In this document: positions 16,474 through 24,965 of the stretch, piece after piece
Position numbering within the stretch: the stretch's first letter is position 1
Layout of the letters: every line of letters starts with the position of its first letter
NCBI GenBank assembly: GCA_001507425.1
Contig: LMAJ01000003.1
Coordinates: forward strand, 372,001-436,000
Direction: 5' to 3'
DNA: 64,000 nt
DNA from: Flavobacteriaceae bacterium CRH
GTDB lineage: Bacteria > Bacteroidota > Bacteroidia > Flavobacteriales > Flavobacteriaceae
The notes under the pieces: model-generated
The model's input: only the letters and a program-made list of their open reading frames with translations
The model's database searches: none
Told to the model about the DNA's origin: nothing
Program-made: the position numbers and the translations under genes

Positions 16474-16509
16474 AATACTTGCAAGTATTGGCGCTATGTG
16501 TTTACTTTG
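16474..16509 (+). promoter_or_regulatory. 16-bp perfect palindrome and promoter before the second SAM riboswitch
   Basis: AATACTTGCAAGTATT (16474-16489) is a perfect palindrome. It contains TTG (16479-16481), which is 21 bp before TACTTTG (16503-16509), a near-consensus -7. A repressor bound here would block the metH promoter. Confidence 0.5.
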
Positions 16510-16533
16510 CACTGTTCTTAAAAATTACTGAAA

Positions 16534-16643
16534 GTTATCACGAAAGGCGGAGGGAAAGACCCAATGAAACCTTAGCAACCCTTTATCATAAAGAAGGTGC
16601 TACATTCTACTTTATACTAATCATAGTATCTAAGATAGATAAC
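16534..16643 (+). promoter_or_regulatory. SAM-I (S-box) riboswitch upstream of metH
   Basis: Same core as the riboswitch at 84-190: GAGGGAAAGACCCAATGAA, then CCTTAGCAACCC, AAGAAGGTGCTACATTCTAC and a closing 6-bp P1, GTTATC (16534-16539) with GATAAC (16638-16643). It should switch off metH expression when SAM is abundant. The aptamer is 325 bases from the metH start, much further than at metX, because a structured repeat lies between them. Confidence 0.92.
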
Positions 16644-16702
16644 ACAAATACATAAAAGTATTTCTCAAAACTCTTCCTGACAACTTACAATATTATTTTA
16701 CT

Positions 16703-16836
16703 GAATTCACTTTGGTATCATGAGCGAATCATTGACGCATTTTTGCTGTCAATCGTTCCCGCTTTCGCCTATATCTCTCCATTTCATTGCGAGGATAACG
16801 GCTCAATCGGGGCTAATGAGCCAACAAAAGTGAATT
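16703..16836 (-). ncRNA. Structured intergenic element, flavobacterial AGCCCCGATTGA type
   Basis: On the minus strand the core reads TTAGCCCCGATTGAGCCG, then TTATCC, a variable arm, and AGATATAGGCGAAAGCGGGA. I recognise this layout as a common Flavobacteriaceae intergenic element, possibly related to the Flavo-1 RNA motif. AATTCACTTT (16705-16714) and AAAGTGAATT (16827-16836) form outer inverted ends. It is inserted between the SAM riboswitch and metH, antisense to them. Family assignment is from memory and needs a covariance search. Confidence 0.5.
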
Positions 16837-16968
16837 TTTGGAATTAATGTGAATCAAAATAACGTATCCTAACACGTTTTTAAAACCTGTTAGGAATATA
16901 TATTCAAGATAATAATAGAATTAAATAAAGGCTTAGCGCATGAGCGTTTTAGCAAGAAAGGGAAAACC

Positions 16969-17973
16969 ATGTCGATAACAATTCAGGAAGCAATAAAAAA
17001 AAATATCCTAATCCTTGACGGAGCAATGGGAACAATGTTGCAGCGCTATAATTTCTCCGAAGAAGATTTTCGTGGAGAGCGTTTCAAAGATTTTCCTCAT
17101 CCGTTAAAAGGAAACAACGATTTACTATCCATAACACAACCACAGGCAATCCGCGATGTTCACGCCGCTTATTACGAAGCCGGCGCAGACATCGTAGAAA
17201 CCAACACCTTTTCAGGAACCACAATCGGTATGGCCGATTATTTCCTTGAAGATTTGGTTTACGAATTAAATTACGAATCAGCAAAATTGGCGAGAGAAGT
17301 TGCCGATGAATTTACAGCCAAAAATCCGGACAAACCACGTTTCGTAGCCGGTTCAATCGGGCCGACAAACAGAACAGCAAGTATGTCGCCGGATGTAAAT
17401 GATCCTGGTTACAGAGCCGTAACTTTTGATGATTTACGAATTGCTTACAAACAGCAAGTAGAAGCCTTAATGGATGGTGGCTGCGATTTACTTTTGGTAG
17501 AAACTATTTTCGATACGTTAAACGCCAAAGCAGCACTTTTCGCGATCGAAGAAGTAAAAGACGACCGTAATATTGATATTCCGATCATGGTTTCAGGAAC
17601 GATTACCGATGCGTCAGGAAGAACACTTTCCGGACAAACGGTTGAAGCGTTTTTGATTTCAGTATCGCATATTCCGTTATTGAGTGTTGGTTTCAATTGC
17701 GCTCTTGGAGCCGATTTATTGAAACCGTATTTAAAAACATTATCTCAGCATACACAGTTCAACGTTTCGGCACATCCAAATGCAGGATTGCCAAACGCGT
17801 TCGGGCAATACGATGAAACACCGGAACAAACCCAGGCTTTAATAAAAGAATATTTAGACGATAATTTAATTAACATCATTGGTGGTTGTTGCGGAACAAC
17901 GCCTGATCATATCAGATTAATTGCTGAAGTTGCGAAAGATTACAAACCACGTGTAGCGCCGGTTTTCGCATAA
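16969..17973 (+). CDS. metH: Methionine synthase, homocysteine-binding subunit (split MetH, N-terminal part)
   Basis: Corresponds to the first domain of cobalamin-dependent methionine synthase, which binds homocysteine through zinc. The 334-residue protein has the opening [15 protein letters not shown] and the zinc ligands Cys244 (GFNCALGAD), Cys307 and Cys308 ([10 protein letters not shown]). It ends cleanly with a stop where the full-length enzyme would continue into the pterin domain. That domain and the rest are encoded at 18974-21649. Two-polypeptide MetH is known in Bacteroidota, so this is probably functional rather than a broken gene. The ATG at 16969 follows GAAAGGGAAAACC. Confidence 0.9.
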   Translation: MSITIQEAIKKNILILDGAMGTMLQRYNFSEEDFRGERFKDFPHPLKGNNDLLSITQPQAIRDVHAAYYEAGADIVETNTFSGTTIGMADYFLEDLVYELNYESAKLAREVADEFTAKNPDKPRFVAGSIGPTNRTASMSPDVNDPGYRAVTFDDLRIAYKQQVEALMDGGCDLLLVETIFDTLNAKAALFAIEEVKDDRNIDIPIMVSGTITDASGRTLSGQTVEAFLISVSHIPLLSVGFNCALGADLLKPYLKTLSQHTQFNVSAHPNAGLPNAFGQYDETPEQTQALIKEYLDDNLINIIGGCCGTTPDHIRLIAEVAKDYKPRVAPVFA

Positions 17974-17984
17974 CGTTTCGATTT

Positions 17985-18021
17985 CCTGCAATCCCGAAGC
18001 TTCGGGACAAAACCTTGTAGG
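17985..18021. repeat. Palindrome nested inside another palindrome
   Basis: The outer halves CCTGCAA (17985-17991) and CCTTGTAGG (18013-18021) belong to the 27-bp palindrome seen intact at 18503, 18559 and 18884. The perfect palindrome TCCCGAAGCTTCGGGA (17992-18007) takes the place of its centre. Confidence 0.75.
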
Positions 18022-18049
18022 TATAAAATGTAATCATTGAAAGCAAAAA

Positions 18050-18496
18050 ATGATAAAAGAAGATGTAAGATTAAAGGGAAAAACGGATCAGACAAAATTG
18101 ATTCTATTCATTGTGGTAGTTGGTTTATTGCTGTATTCAATATATAATGGTAATAAAGAAAGCAATCATATAAAATCATTTAAAGGTGAGACAATAGGAT
18201 TGCTGACCAGAGTAAAAGATAATGACGAACACGGATATACATTACAATATTATTTTTATCTGGATAAAAAAATTAGATCAGTAATTTACGTTAAAGAATA
18301 TAATGAAGGGATTATAAATAATTTTTTCAAAGTTAAATACAATATAAGCAATCCTGAAGAAAACGATATTATTCTACAGGAAGAATTAGAACCGGATTCA
18401 ATTTCATTAGTTAAAGCGGGTTTTACTAAAACGAAATATTATTTCTATGATGCAGGTGTGACTTGTAAATATATAGAAAAGTCAAAATGGAAATAG
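18050..18496 (+). CDS. Hypothetical membrane-anchored protein between the metH halves
   Basis: 148 residues; I do not recognise the family with certainty. A single hydrophobic segment at about 16-33 (LILFIVVVGLLLYSIYNG) would anchor it. The remainder is polar with beta-like alternation and the phrase NNFFKVKYNISNPEENDIIL, similar to small Flavobacterium membrane or surface proteins of unknown role. It lies on the same strand between the two metH parts, among repeats, and is probably an insertion into the operon together with those repeats. No link with methionine synthesis is evident. Confidence 0.6.
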   Translation: MIKEDVRLKGKTDQTKLILFIVVVGLLLYSIYNGNKESNHIKSFKGETIGLLTRVKDNDEHGYTLQYYFYLDKKIRSVIYVKEYNEGIINNFFKVKYNISNPEENDIILQEELEPDSISLVKAGFTKTKYYFYDAGVTCKYIEKSKWK

Positions 18497-18502
18497 TGAT
18501 TT

Positions 18503-18687
18503 CCTGCAAGGTTTTCGAAACCTTGTAGGTATGAATTGGTTGACGAATAAAATATAAACCTACAAGGTTTCGAAAACCTTGCAGGTTGAGCTGAGAATAA
18601 AAGTTCCGGAGGAACGAAATGTTGGTAGCAACGGAATTTATTCCGTTGAAAATGATAAACGCCCCAAAACAAGAGTTCCGTAGGAAC
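18503..18687. repeat. Cluster of palindromes: 27-bp palindrome pair and GTTCC-type hairpins
   Basis: The 27-bp palindromes at 18503-18529 and 18559-18585 are exact reverse complements (core AAGGTTTCGAAAACCTT). They are followed by GTTCCGGAGGAAC (18603-18615), the palindrome CAACGGAATTTATTCCGTTG (18629-18648) and GTTCCGTAGGAAC (18675-18687). The last group is the composite hairpin family also found at 8580, 14145 and 59221. No credible gene is present in 18497-18973. Confidence 0.85.
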
Positions 18688-18765
18688 GAAATATATAATG
18701 GGTTCAAAGATTAGAAAAACCATAATTGAAATCGTGGAAATATAAATCGTATTATGAAACCGATA

Positions 18766-18856
18766 CCGCGTGAGGGATAGAAGCGGTTACCCCACAGCCT
18801 GACGAAGGAAGTGCGAGGACTAATAGCGGATAGCCCGACCCGGAGGGACACGCCCA
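18766..18856 (+). ncRNA. Structured intergenic element, flavobacterial GGATAGAAGCGG type
   Basis: GCGTG (18768-18772) can pair with CACGC (18849-18853), enclosing GAGGGATAGAAGCGGTTACC, a variable arm, and TAGCGGATAGCCCGACC then GGAGGGA. This matches a frequent flavobacterial intergenic element of the same general architecture as the one at 16703-16836, here on the plus strand. It is possibly a Flavo-1-like RNA. Function unknown. Confidence 0.5.
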
Positions 18857-18883
18857 AAATATAATTATTGAAAACGAAATATA

Positions 18884-18910
18884 CCTACAAGGTTTCGAAA
18901 ACCTTGCAGG
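18884..18910. repeat. 27-bp palindrome, third intact copy
   Basis: Identical to the copy at 18559-18585, in the same orientation. It lies 64 bases before the second metH gene. Confidence 0.85.
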
Positions 18911-18973
18911 AAAACAAAAGAATAAAAAAACTCAGAATCTAAGCAACTTAGAATCTTAGTAACTTAAAAAGAA

Positions 18974-21649
18974 ATGGCAGAAAACAGAAGAGACCTTGTA
19001 TTAGCAGGATTAGAACCGTTAATTATTACGCCAACCAGTGTTTTTGTAAACATTGGCGAGCGTACGAATGTAACGGGGTCAAGAAAATTCCTTCGCTTAA
19101 TCAAGGAAGAGAAGTATGACGAGGCACTTGATATTGCAAGACAACAAGTAGAAGGAGGAGCGCAGATCATCGATATTAATATGGATGAAGGAATGCTTGA
19201 TGGTGTTCAGGCAATGACTAAATTTTTGAATTTAATTGCATCAGAACCGGATATTTCGAGAGTGCCGATTATGATCGACAGTTCGAAATGGGAAATCATT
19301 GAAGCAGGTCTGAAAGTAGTACAAGGAAAAAGTGTTGTAAACTCGATTTCATTGAAAGAAGGCGAAGAAGCCTTTATTCACCACGCCAAATTAATTAAAC
19401 GATACGGAGCTGCGGCCATTATCATGGCTTTTGACGAAGTAGGTCAGGCCGATAATTTTGAGCGTAGAGTCGAAATCTGTCAGCGTTCGTACGATATTTT
19501 GGTCGATAAAGTTGGCTTTCCCCCTCAGGATATCATTTTCGATTTGAATATTTTTCCCGTTGCAACCGGAATGGAAGAACATCGCTTAAACGCTTTAGAC
19601 TTTTTTAGAGGTACAAAATGGGTTCGTGATAACTTACCACACGCGCATATTAGCGGTGGTGTAAGTAACGTTTCCTTCTCTTTTAGAGGTAATGATACGG
19701 TTCGTGAAGCGATGCACTCGGTGTTTTTATACCACGCGATTCAGAACGGAATGACGATGGGAATTGTGAATCCGGAAATGCTTTCGATTTACGATGATAT
19801 TCCAAAAGATTTATTAGAACACGTTGAAGACGTAATTTTAAATAGACGCGACGACGCGACAGAACGACTTTTAGATTTTGCTGAGAACGTAAAAGGCGAA
19901 GTAAAAAGTGATGAAAAAGCGATTCAGGAATGGCGTTTAGGAACGGTTCAGGAAAGAATTACGCATTCATTAGTAAAAGGAGTTGATGCTTTTATAGAAA
20001 TTGATGTTGAAGAAGCACGTTTAGCAGCAGTTAAACCAATTGAAGTTATCGAAATCAATTTGATGACAGGAATGAATGTGGTTGGAGATTTATTCGGAAG
20101 CGGAAAAATGTTCTTGCCTCAGGTTGTAAAATCGGCACGTGTAATGAAAAAAGCCGTAGCGTATTTATTACCTTATATCGAAGCCAGCAAACAAGCCGGA
20201 GACAAACAAGGAAACGGAAAAATATTGATGGCAACTGTAAAAGGTGACGTTCATGATATTGGTAAAAACATCGTTTCGGTGGTTTTGGCATGTAACAATT
20301 ACGAGATTGTAGATCTTGGCGTTATGGTGCCTCCGGAAAAAATTATTGCAGCGGCGATTGAACATAATGTTGATATCATTGGTTTGAGCGGATTAATTAC
20401 GCCTTCGCTTGACGAAATGGTGTATCTGGCCAAAGAACTTGACAAACAAGGAATTAAAATTCCGATTATGATTGGTGGGGCAACAACTTCACGCGCGCAT
20501 ACAGCCGTGAAAATTGCTCCACAATATAGAGAAACTGTAATTCACGTAAACGATGCTTCAAGAGCCGTAACGGTTGCAGGAAATTTATTAGATCATAACC
20601 GTAAAATATATGCAAGCGATATTCGTGCAGATTATGATGCGTTTAGAGAAACGTTTTTAAATCGTTCGCGAGATAAAAACTTCCTGACGATTGAACAAGC
20701 GCGTAAAAACAAATTGCAATTGGATTGGGCTGAATATACGCCAACCAAGCCTAAAGTAATTGGAAAACAAATTGTTGAGGTAGAACTGGATGTTTTGGTT
20801 CCGTATATCGACTGGACGCCATTTTTTAGAACCTGGGAATTGTTCGGGAAATATCCGGCCATTTTAACAGATGAGGTTGTAGGTACTGAAGCAACTTCTC
20901 TTTTTGCAGATGCTCAGGCAATGTTGAAAGTGATTTTGGCAGAGAAAAAATTATCAGCAAAAGGAATTTACGGCATTTTCCCTGCTAACCAAATCGATGA
21001 TGATGATATCGAATTGCGTGATGAAAACGGAAAAGTGTTGGAGAAATTCTTAACGCTTCGTCAGCAATCACAAAAGACTAAAGGCGCACCAAACATTGCT
21101 TTGTCTGATTTTATTTTGCCAAAAGATAGCGGAATTACAGATTATATAGGAGCATTTTGTGTAACAACAGGTTTTGGTGTAGATGAATGGGCAGCAGAAT
21201 TTGAAAAAGATCTTGACGATTATAACTCAATTATGGTAAAAGCTTTAGCCGATCGTTTTGCTGAGGCTTTCGCCGAATATCTTCACGAAAAAGTACGTCA
21301 GGATTTCTGGGGTTATGATGCCGAAGAATCACTTTCGACAGAAGATTTGATCGAAGAAAATTATAAAGGAATTCGTCCTGCACCAGGATATCCGGCATGT
21401 CCGGATCACTTAGAGAAACCAACAATCTGGAAACTCTTAAATGTAGACGAAGAAATTGGCGTGACATTAACAGAAAGTATGGCAATGTGGCCAGCTTCAT
21501 CTGTTTCCGGATATTACTTCGGGAATCCGAAAAGCAAGTATTTTGGACTCGGAAAAATAAAAGAAGACCAGGTTGTAGATTACGCCAAACGACGCAATGT
21601 ACCAACAGATTACGCAATGAAATGGTTAAACCCTAATATAGCAGACTAA
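18974..21649 (+). CDS. metH: Methionine synthase, pterin-, cobalamin- and SAM-binding subunit (split MetH, C-terminal part)
   Basis: Carries the three remaining MetH domains in 891 residues. The pterin-binding domain begins [17 protein letters not shown] (about 20-36). The B12 domain has DVHDIGKN with the cobalt-ligating His427. The activation domain holds the SAM-binding motif [12 protein letters not shown] (801-812). It transfers the methyl group of methyltetrahydrofolate via cobalamin to homocysteine held by the partner at 16969. It starts with its own ATG and shows no frameshift joining it to the upstream part. metF follows, supplying methyltetrahydrofolate. Confidence 0.93.
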   Translation: MAENRRDLVLAGLEPLIITPTSVFVNIGERTNVTGSRKFLRLIKEEKYDEALDIARQQVEGGAQIIDINMDEGMLDGVQAMTKFLNLIASEPDISRVPIMIDSSKWEIIEAGLKVVQGKSVVNSISLKEGEEAFIHHAKLIKRYGAAAIIMAFDEVGQADNFERRVEICQRSYDILVDKVGFPPQDIIFDLNIFPVATGMEEHRLNALDFFRGTKWVRDNLPHAHISGGVSNVSFSFRGNDTVREAMHSVFLYHAIQNGMTMGIVNPEMLSIYDDIPKDLLEHVEDVILNRRDDATERLLDFAENVKGEVKSDEKAIQEWRLGTVQERITHSLVKGVDAFIEIDVEEARLAAVKPIEVIEINLMTGMNVVGDLFGSGKMFLPQVVKSARVMKKAVAYLLPYIEASKQAGDKQGNGKILMATVKGDVHDIGKNIVSVVLACNNYEIVDLGVMVPPEKIIAAAIEHNVDIIGLSGLITPSLDEMVYLAKELDKQGIKIPIMIGGATTSRAHTAVKIAPQYRETVIHVNDASRAVTVAGNLLDHNRKIYASDIRADYDAFRETFLNRSRDKNFLTIEQARKNKLQLDWAEYTPTKPKVIGKQIVEVELDVLVPYIDWTPFFRTWELFGKYPAILTDEVVGTEATSLFADAQAMLKVILAEKKLSAKGIYGIFPANQIDDDDIELRDENGKVLEKFLTLRQQSQKTKGAPNIALSDFILPKDSGITDYIGAFCVTTGFGVDEWAAEFEKDLDDYNSIMVKALADRFAEAFAEYLHEKVRQDFWGYDAEESLSTEDLIEENYKGIRPAPGYPACPDHLEKPTIWKLLNVDEEIGVTLTESMAMWPASSVSGYYFGNPKSKYFGLGKIKEDQVVDYAKRRNVPTDYAMKWLNPNIAD

Positions 21650-21655
21650 AAATAG

Positions 21656-21722
21656 TTTCAAGTTTCAGGTTTCAGGTTCGCACGTAACTTGAAACTTGAA
21701 ACTTAAAAAACTTGAAACAAAA
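21656..21722. repeat. Inverted repeat of AAGTTTCAGGTTTCAGG / AACTTGAAACTTGAAAC words
   Basis: CAAGTTTCAGGTTTCAGGTT (from 21659) is followed by AACTTGAAACTTGAAACTT, making a near-perfect hairpin between metH and metF. It belongs to the TTCAGGTTT word family of 4283-4333. It contains a TTG (21712) in the metF frame that is unlikely to be the true start. Confidence 0.65.
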
Positions 21723-21729
21723 AACAAGA

Positions 21730-22686
21730 ATGAAAGTAACAGAACATATAGAAAACGCCAAAGGAAATACATTATTCTCATTTGAAATTATTCCGCCTCA
21801 AAAGGGGAAAAGCATTCAGGAATTATACGATAATATCGATCCGTTGATGGAGTTTAAACCACCGTTTATTGATGTAACCACTTCTCGCGAAGAATATATT
21901 TATATTGATAAAGGCAACGGACTTTTAGATAAAAAACTAACTCGTATGCGTCCGGGAACGCTTGGAATTTGCGCTTCTATAAAACATAAATACAATGTAG
22001 ATACCGTTCCGCACGTACTTTGTGGTGGATTTACGAAAGAAGAAACAGAATATCTTTTGGTAGATTGTAACTATCTTGGGATCGATAATGTGATGGCTTT
22101 GCGTGGTGACGCCATGAAAGACGAACAATATTTTATGCCAAAAGCCGGAGGAAACGATTATGCGATTGATTTGGTAAAACAAATTAGTTTACTAAACCAG
22201 GGAAAATATCTTCACGAAGTTATGGATGCCGATAACAGAGCCAATTTCTGTATTGGAGTTGCCGGTTATCCTGAGAAACACTTAGAATCCCCATCTTTAC
22301 AATCAGATTTAAAAAGACTGAAAGAAAAAGTAGATGCCGGAGCTGATTATGTGGTAACACAAATGTTTTTCGACAACTCAAAATATTTTAAGTTTGTAGA
22401 AAAAGCAAGAGAAATGGGAATCACAATTCCTATTATTCCCGGAATTAAACCCATTGCGGTTCAAAGACATCTACAGATTTTACCTCAAATTTTCCGCATC
22501 GATTTGCCTGAAGATTTAATTCATGCTGTTGATAAATGCAAGAACAATGCTGAAATAAAACAAGTGGGAATTGAATGGGCAATTCAGCAATCGTTAGAAT
22601 TGAAAGCGGCCGGAGTTCCTGTTTTGCATTATTATTCAATGGGAAAATCAGAGAATATTCGCCAGATTGCGAGTCATCTTTTTTAG
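21730..22686 (+). CDS. metF: 5,10-methylenetetrahydrofolate reductase
   Basis: FAD enzyme that makes 5-methyltetrahydrofolate for MetH. The 318-residue protein has the early FEIIPPQKGKS segment, DVTTSREEY, the LRGDA motif (MALRGDAMKDE), YVVTQMFFDNSKYF and PGIKPI, all typical of MetF. Start ATG 21730 is preferred over the TTG at 21712, which lies in a repeat. It closes the riboswitch-led metH operon, 80 bases after metH. Confidence 0.94.
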   Translation: MKVTEHIENAKGNTLFSFEIIPPQKGKSIQELYDNIDPLMEFKPPFIDVTTSREEYIYIDKGNGLLDKKLTRMRPGTLGICASIKHKYNVDTVPHVLCGGFTKEETEYLLVDCNYLGIDNVMALRGDAMKDEQYFMPKAGGNDYAIDLVKQISLLNQGKYLHEVMDADNRANFCIGVAGYPEKHLESPSLQSDLKRLKEKVDAGADYVVTQMFFDNSKYFKFVEKAREMGITIPIIPGIKPIAVQRHLQILPQIFRIDLPEDLIHAVDKCKNNAEIKQVGIEWAIQQSLELKAAGVPVLHYYSMGKSENIRQIASHLF

Positions 22687-22701
22687 ATTTTGAACTCAAA
22701 G

Positions 22702-22806
22702 TTTTTCATTTCGACGAAGGAGAAATCACACACGGGATTCGATAAAGATTGACGATTTTCTTTGCGGAGTTTCTAGTGTGATTTCTCCTTAGTCAAAATG
22801 ACAAAA
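22702..22806. repeat. 98-bp MITE-like inverted-repeat element, copy 2
   Basis: Imperfect inverted arms TTCATTTCGACGAAGGAGAA and GATTTCTCCTTAGTCAAAAT enclose ATTTTCTTTGCGGAGTTTCT, the interior conserved with the copy at 3696-3800. The right arm carries substitutions, so this copy is older. Confidence 0.8.
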
Positions 22807-22855
22807 CCTCTTGGAATTTGGAATTTGGAATTTTTTAATTGAAATTTAAGCGATT

Positions 22856-23509
22856 ATGAAAAAAGAAGAATTACAAGCAATTGCAGCCCAATTAAAACAT
22901 CCAACAGGAGAAAAAGGAATTGAAATGGCGAATATGATGAACGAAACAAACATCAATATGACGCGCCATTCGATTCAAAATTTAAATATAAAAGCTGGAG
23001 ATTCTATTTTAGAATTAGGTCATGGAAATGCAGGACATCTGGAATTTGTATTTGAACAAGCAGAAAAGCTGAAATATTACGGACTCGAAATGTCTGAGTT
23101 GATGTTTCAGGAAGCGCGCCGGATCAACAGAAATTTTGTTTCCCAAAAACAAGCTTTCTTTTCCCTTTACGATGGCAATAAGATTCCGTTTGAAGATACT
23201 TTTTTTGATAATATATTTACGGTAAACACCATTTATTTTTGGCAGGAACCCGAAAAATTACTTTCGGAAATTTACAGGGTTTTATTACAAAAAGGAATTT
23301 TTTGCGTTACATTTGCCGAAGAAAGCTTTATGAAACAACTTCCGTTTACTCCATATGAATTTGAACTTTATAATACTGAAAAAGCAGAGAAACTCATTGA
23401 GAAAACACTTTTTAAAATTGTAAATAAAGAGACTTTAATTGAAAAAGTAAAAAGTAAAACCGGAGAATTGGTTGACAGGGCTTTTACTACTTTGGTTCTT
23501 GAAAAGTAA
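22856..23509 (+). CDS. Class I SAM-dependent methyltransferase
   Basis: 217 residues with the SAM-binding motif ILELGHGNAG (51-60), an acidic strand YYGLEMSELMFQEAR, and NIFTVNTIYFWQEPEKLLSEIYRVL, the post-I/II region of UbiE/Methyltransf_11 type enzymes. The substrate cannot be told. It is separated from metF by the 98-bp repeat and probably has its own promoter. Its position beside methionine genes may be coincidental. Confidence 0.8.
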   Translation: MKKEELQAIAAQLKHPTGEKGIEMANMMNETNINMTRHSIQNLNIKAGDSILELGHGNAGHLEFVFEQAEKLKYYGLEMSELMFQEARRINRNFVSQKQAFFSLYDGNKIPFEDTFFDNIFTVNTIYFWQEPEKLLSEIYRVLLQKGIFCVTFAEESFMKQLPFTPYEFELYNTEKAEKLIEKTLFKIVNKETLIEKVKSKTGELVDRAFTTLVLEK

Positions 23510-23609
23510 CAAAAAGTTGCGGCAAAAATTTTAGAATGCTTTTTTTGAGTAATTTAATTGATTTTTATTTCAAGCTTTTAATTTTAAATCCTATCTAATC
23601 AATTTAATT

Positions 23610-24836
23610 ATGGAAGTTAAAAAAATCAATTTTCTCAAAAGTTACAGCAGCATTCTTTTACTTCTTGGCGGTATCATTCTCGGAAGTATTCTCGGATTAA
23701 TTTTTAAAGAGAAAGTCGAAGTCATAAAACCACTTGGCGATATATTTCTGAACCTGCTTTTTACAGCAATTATCCCGTTGATTTTTTTTACCATAGCTTC
23801 TTCTGTTGGCAATTTAGAACAAACAGAAAAACTCGGAAAACTTTTTATGATCATGCTGGCCGTTTTTTTGGGAACAATCCTGATTTCAGCAATCGTCATG
23901 ATTACAGCAGTTTACATTTTCCCGATTCATCAAAGTATTATTGTTTCTAAAATTCCACTCGAAACTATTGAGTCCGGAAGTATTGGCGATCAAATCGCAA
24001 AATTGGTTACAGTAAACGATTTCTTCGAATTATTATCCCGAAAAAGTATGCTGGCGCTTATTATATTCTCTTTTTTAGTGGGTTTTGCGAGTTTGCAATC
24101 TGGAGAAAAAGGAAGCGGTTTTAGAAGTTTCTTAGATTCAGGCAACGAAGTAATGAAACAGCTTTTAGGAATTATAATGAAATTAGCACCAGTAGGATTA
24201 GGAGCTTATTTTGCTTATCAGGTTGGTGTTTTCGGACCGCAATTATTTGGGGCATACGCCAAACCCTTGGGCGTTTATTATGGAGCCTGTATTTTTTATT
24301 TCTTTGTGTTTTACAGTATTTACGCCTTTATATCAGGAGGAAAACGTGCTTTTATTGTATTTTGGAGCAATAATATTACACCTTCATTAACAGCAGTAGG
24401 AACCTGCAGCAGCATTGCTACGATTCCGGCAAATCTGGATGCGGCCGAAAAAATGGGAATTCCAAAACAAGTAAGAAACTTGGTTATTCCGCTGGGAGGA
24501 CCATTGCACAAAGATGGTTCGAGTATGTCATCCATATTAAAAATCACGGTTTTGTTTGCCATGTTTGGAAAAGATTTTACAGATCCTGCAACCATACTTT
24601 TAGCGTTAGGAATTACAGTAATTGTTTCCATAGTAGAAGGAGGAATTCCGAATGGAGGATATATTGGAGAAATTTTAGCCATTACGGTTTATGGTTTACC
24701 GATGGAACAAGCGTTGCCCGTAGCCATGATTTTAGGAACTTTAGTCGACCCGATTGCCACTTTATTAAATGCAAATGGCGATGTAATATCATCTATGATG
24801 GTGGCCCGATTTTCTGAAAAAACGAAATGGGAATAA
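23610..24836 (+). CDS. Dicarboxylate/amino acid:cation symporter (DAACS family)
   Basis: A 408-residue inner-membrane transporter of the GltP/DctA family. Multiple hydrophobic segments are seen. The characteristic serine-rich hairpin is represented by VGTCSSIATIPANLDAAEKMGIP, followed by PLGGPLHKDGSSM and EGGIPNGGYIGEI. The C-terminal VDPIATLLNANGDV carries the substrate-binding Asp/Asn pattern. The substrate, glutamate/aspartate or C4-dicarboxylate, is undetermined. It stands alone between the methyltransferase and the T9SS cargo gene. Confidence 0.88.
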   Translation: MEVKKINFLKSYSSILLLLGGIILGSILGLIFKEKVEVIKPLGDIFLNLLFTAIIPLIFFTIASSVGNLEQTEKLGKLFMIMLAVFLGTILISAIVMITAVYIFPIHQSIIVSKIPLETIESGSIGDQIAKLVTVNDFFELLSRKSMLALIIFSFLVGFASLQSGEKGSGFRSFLDSGNEVMKQLLGIIMKLAPVGLGAYFAYQVGVFGPQLFGAYAKPLGVYYGACIFYFFVFYSIYAFISGGKRAFIVFWSNNITPSLTAVGTCSSIATIPANLDAAEKMGIPKQVRNLVIPLGGPLHKDGSSMSSILKITVLFAMFGKDFTDPATILLALGITVIVSIVEGGIPNGGYIGEILAITVYGLPMEQALPVAMILGTLVDPIATLLNANGDVISSMMVARFSEKTKWE

Positions 24837-24965
24837 ATTTAGAACCAGAATAAAGCTTTAGTAGATAGTACTTTCAGATACATAGACAGATTATCTGGAT
24901 TAGTCTAAAACTTTAATGATTCATTATATTATAAAGTAGTTTTACTGAAATAAAATTATTTCATT

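Noticed and set aside
18426-18723. Minus-strand open frames of 92-93 codons between the metH parts
   Set aside because: They read through palindromic repeats and the opposite strand of the 18050 gene, with no recognisable domain.
18766-18856. tRNA or other standard RNA gene
   Set aside because: The folding blocks do not give a cloverleaf; the sequence matches a flavobacterial intergenic element instead.
16969-21649. metH as a pseudogene broken by frameshift or insertion
   Set aside because: Each part has its own start, complete domains and intact cofactor residues, and split MetH is known in Bacteroidota.
22856-23509. Methyltransferase as part of methionine/SAM recycling
   Set aside because: It is separated from metF by a repeat element, belongs to a broad family, and nothing in the sequence points to a sulfur substrate.
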